From NCBI GenBank assembly GCA_014238905.1, contig JABAAE010000001.1, positions 170,712 to 234,711 of the forward strand: a stretch of 64,000 nt of DNA, written 5' to 3'. Of this stretch, positions 63,547 through 64,000 are shown in pieces; position 1 is the stretch's first letter; each line of letters opens with the position of its first letter. The notes beneath the pieces were generated by a model. It saw only the letters and a program-made list of their open reading frames with translations, did not search any database and was not told the origin of the DNA. The stretch comes from Planctomycetota bacterium. Its GTDB lineage: Bacteria; Planctomycetota; Planctomycetia; Pirellulales; Pirellulaceae. Made by a program: the position numbers and the translations under genes.

Positions 63547-63996
63547 CTAGTTATCCAAAAATCCGTCCCCTGACACTTCGGCTTCACCTTCCTTCGAAGC
63601 TTCGTCGGGCTCGGGGGCAATCCCCAGCAAGCCTGCCAGTTTGTTGGCGGCCTGCTTTAACTGGCTTCGAATCACTTCGGTTTGTCCTTCCTCGGACCCG
63701 TCATCCTCAAAATTCATACCTGCTTCAGATGCTAAATCCGCTTCATTCAAGGCGCCCTTGATCTCACTCAATTTTTTCAGGGTTTCTCCCTTTGCCCAAC
63801 GCATCAATCCACTGGGGTCTGCAGGTGACCCAAAGGATCGGAAGAGACCACTACTGATCGTCTTAATGCGCCGTCTGGCGATTTCGATTCGATACGCTGG
63901 CAATTCCGCCAAGCCCCCGTCTTCGCTACCACCAAAACTGCTTCCACTTCGTCCCCCGCCCGAAGAACCACCTCCTGATCCACTGCTTGGACTCAT
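63547..63996 (-). CDS. Gly/Ser-rich protein at window edge, unrecognised
   Basis: A 149-residue frame whose first ATG is four bases from the right edge. It may be the C-terminal part of a larger protein that begins outside the window. The N-terminal 30 residues are Gly/Ser (SGSGGGSSGGGRSGSSFGGS). A helical segment follows (AYRIEIARRRIKTISSGLFR, GETLKKLSEIKGALNEAD), and the tail is acidic (EPDEASKEGEAEVSGDG). I do not recognise a family. The composition and the good codon pattern of the helical part support coding. Confidence 0.6.
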   Translation of the reverse strand: MSPSSGSGGGSSGGGRSGSSFGGSEDGGLAELPAYRIEIARRRIKTISSGLFRSFGSPADPSGLMRWAKGETLKKLSEIKGALNEADLASEAGMNFEDDGSEEGQTEVIRSQLKQAANKLAGLLGIAPEPDEASKEGEAEVSGDGFLDN

Positions 63997-64000
63997 GCCG

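Noticed and set aside
63195..63761. 188-codon plus-strand frame across the 14-bp repeat
   Set aside because: It runs through the tandem repeat and antisense through the edge gene; no protein-like features.

Overview
The window looks like chromosomal DNA of a marine-type planctomycete (Planctomycetota, probably Pirellulales or Planctomycetales). This rests on the families present: four sulfatases of the Cys-type formylglycine class, a DUF1559 pseudopilin-like protein, a DUF1549/DUF1553 protein next to a planctomycete-cytochrome/WD40 protein, a TIGR03009-type protein, an ASPIC/UnbV (CRTAC1) protein beside a multihaem cytochrome, a DoxX/Gfo-Idh-MocA pair and a PhoD-type phosphatase. No rRNA, tRNA, CRISPR array, transposase or phage gene was recognised.

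Layout. 0-9 kb (mostly minus strand): an edge-truncated TPR protein, a filamentous-haemagglutinin-type exoprotein with transthyretin-like repeats, a TerB/DUF6498 membrane protein, a sulfatase, then a plus-strand cupin. 9-19 kb: polysaccharide deacetylase, alpha/beta hydrolase, the ASPIC/UnbV and pentahaem-TPR cytochrome pair, a small secreted unknown, and a second sulfatase. 19-30 kb (minus): the DUF1549/DUF1553 and c-type-haem/WD40 pair, a PhoD-like phosphatase, a small HMA-domain lipoprotein gene with an in-frame UGA, and a two-subunit 2-oxoacid:ferredoxin oxidoreductase. 30-40 kb: ndk, a third sulfatase, two translationally coupled glycosyltransferases, hpt, a TIGR03009 protein, tyrS, a DUF188 protein, a small lipoprotein and the DUF1559 protein. 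40-49 kb (minus): an oxidoreductase/DoxX operon, a fourth sulfatase, an M48 protease with a TerB-like tail, and LemA. 49-59.5 kb: a glycan locus with galE and a very unusual glycosyltransferase on the minus strand, and six plus-strand genes (three GT4 enzymes, a methyltransferase, two GT-A-like proteins) starting from a shared divergent region. 59.5-64 kb: a secreted esterase, RicT/PSP1, a Minf_1886-type protein, a small membrane protein, a 5 x 14-bp tandem repeat and an edge-located Gly/Ser-rich protein.

The most important observation is at 25963-26463. An HMA (copper-chaperone-like) lipoprotein has UGA exactly where the first Cys of the metal-binding CxxC should be (M-T-UGA-G-G-C). The frame then runs on through the rest of a normal HMA domain to TAA, and a strong intrinsic terminator lies about 30 nt after that TAA. 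Starting 15 nt after the UGA is a perfect hairpin with a GGUCC loop that closely resembles the apical part of the E. coli fdhF SECIS element. This is a strong candidate for an unannotated selenoprotein. Next in interest: seven consecutive proteins of the glycan locus all end in Ala-Ala; a DUF188 gene has no canonical start codon upstream of its conserved N-terminus; and a glycosyltransferase appears to have a beta-sandwich inserted into its GT-B fold.

The metabolic theme is breakdown and synthesis of complex, often sulfated, polysaccharides (sulfatases, deacetylase, esterases, glycosyltransferases), combined with envelope and electron-transfer functions. Housekeeping genes (ndk, hpt, tyrS, ricT, korAB) are interspersed, as is typical of planctomycete chromosomes with little operon structure.
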